In this document: one piece after another, positions 63,590 through 64,000 of the stretch
How positions within the stretch are numbered: position 1 is the first letter of the stretch
How the letters are laid out: each line of letters opens with the position of its first letter
NCBI GenBank assembly: GCA_029946125.1
Contig: JAQSDX010000009.1
Span: 17,941 to 81,940 of the forward strand
Reading direction: 5' to 3'
Length of the DNA: 64,000 nucleotides
Source: Candidatus Methylobacter titanis
GTDB lineage: Bacteria; Pseudomonadota; Gammaproteobacteria; Methylococcales; Methylomonadaceae
The notes under the pieces: model-generated
Databases searched by the model: none
What the model was told of the DNA's origin: nothing
Seen by the model: only the letters and a program-made list of their open reading frames with translations
Translations under genes and position numbers: made by a program

Positions 63590-64000
63590 AGCGCCTCACT
63601 TAACTCTGATAATGTAAAACCTCCACTATTTATCAGTTTCAGCTTTCATTTTGCCCATCTACGAACTGATATTTTTCATATCAACAATTCGTTAATATTT
63701 TCGTTATCGCAATTGACCCTGTTTACCGGTAAATCTTTTAACGTCTTTCCACCGTTAAGAGCCCTTTAGCGTTAATGTGATGATGCAAAACCTCCAAGCA
63801 TCATTGGCCAAAAAATAAGTTATTACCTCTTTCCAGTAATAGATAAAACTACAATAATCCCCACTAAACACAATGCGTATGAATACTTAGTGCCTGACCG
63901 AAAAAGCATTCTTTTCAGCCGCACTCCATTTTTGCAGCTATTCCATCGTCAGCTGGAGTGCATTTTTCGGAAAAATCAGCCGTTGCCTTGTTTTTCTTTC
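63590..64000. other. Non-coding right edge of about 410 bp
   Basis: No gene is supported. There is an ATGATGC/GCATCAT hairpin at 63780-63804. A GCACTCCA/TGGAGTGC inverted repeat (63921-63928 and 63954-63961) followed by ATTTTT could be a weak + strand terminator. The promoter of the decarboxylase gene should lie at the left end. Confidence 0.45.

Overview
The window looks like chromosome from a gammaproteobacterial methanotroph (Methylococcales type). The inference rests on a formylmethanofuran dehydrogenase subunit A gene at the left edge (tetrahydromethanopterin-linked C1 oxidation) and a complete pqqABCDE operon, which makes the cofactor of methanol dehydrogenase. Housekeeping genes have gammaproteobacterial forms and order (secG followed by tRNA-Leu(GAG), rlmE divergent from yhbY, greA with carB and carA).

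Layout. 0-9 kb, + strand, visibly GC-richer: the fhcA end, a 3 x 72 bp hairpin repeat, bioD, murF, a small membrane protein, and a type I secretion-like trio (ABC protein, HlyD-type adaptor, TolC-type lipoprotein). 9-15.5 kb: a P-type cation ATPase, a damaged IS4-family element and an HDOD-GAF-GGDEF regulator. 15.6-18.6 kb, - strand: a small anchored protein and ppsA, followed by a possible small RNA on the + strand. 18.9-31.4 kb, - strand: a chemosensory cluster, in transcription order cheY, cheA, cheW, PAS-MCP, cheW, parA, STAS, cheR, cheD, receiver-only cheB, cheB, then an MCP-tip-like soluble protein and an oxygen-binding diiron (ODP-type) protein. 31.5-42.7 kb: tRNA-Leu, secG, tpiA, glmM, ftsH, rlmE, yhbY, greA, carB, carA. 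42.7-46.7 kb: an unknown membrane protein, groEL and groES with a CIRCE operator, and moeB. 47.3-50.5 kb: pqqABCDE. 50.7-60.6 kb: ubiX, an Hsp70/DUF2760 set, a PAS-GGDEF-EAL protein, small membrane proteins, a ParB-like protein and a YegD-like Hsp70. 60.8-63.6 kb: a secreted endonuclease/phosphatase-fold protein and a PLP decarboxylase with a Tat signal.

The most unusual feature class is small repeats that shape genes. One family adds an in-frame segment to a STAS protein. Another repeat lies in the linker of the TolC lipoprotein. A 92-bp MITE-like element supplies the stop codon of cheB. A 132-bp near-palindromic element with a perfect 8-bp target duplication has split what was apparently a two-gene operon.

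The best candidates for new biology are the ODP protein paired with a soluble MCP-tip-like protein beside the che cluster, the secretion ABC protein whose nucleotide-binding domain has lost most catalytic motifs, and the Tat-exported PLP decarboxylase. All functions are read from sequence by eye; no database search was run.
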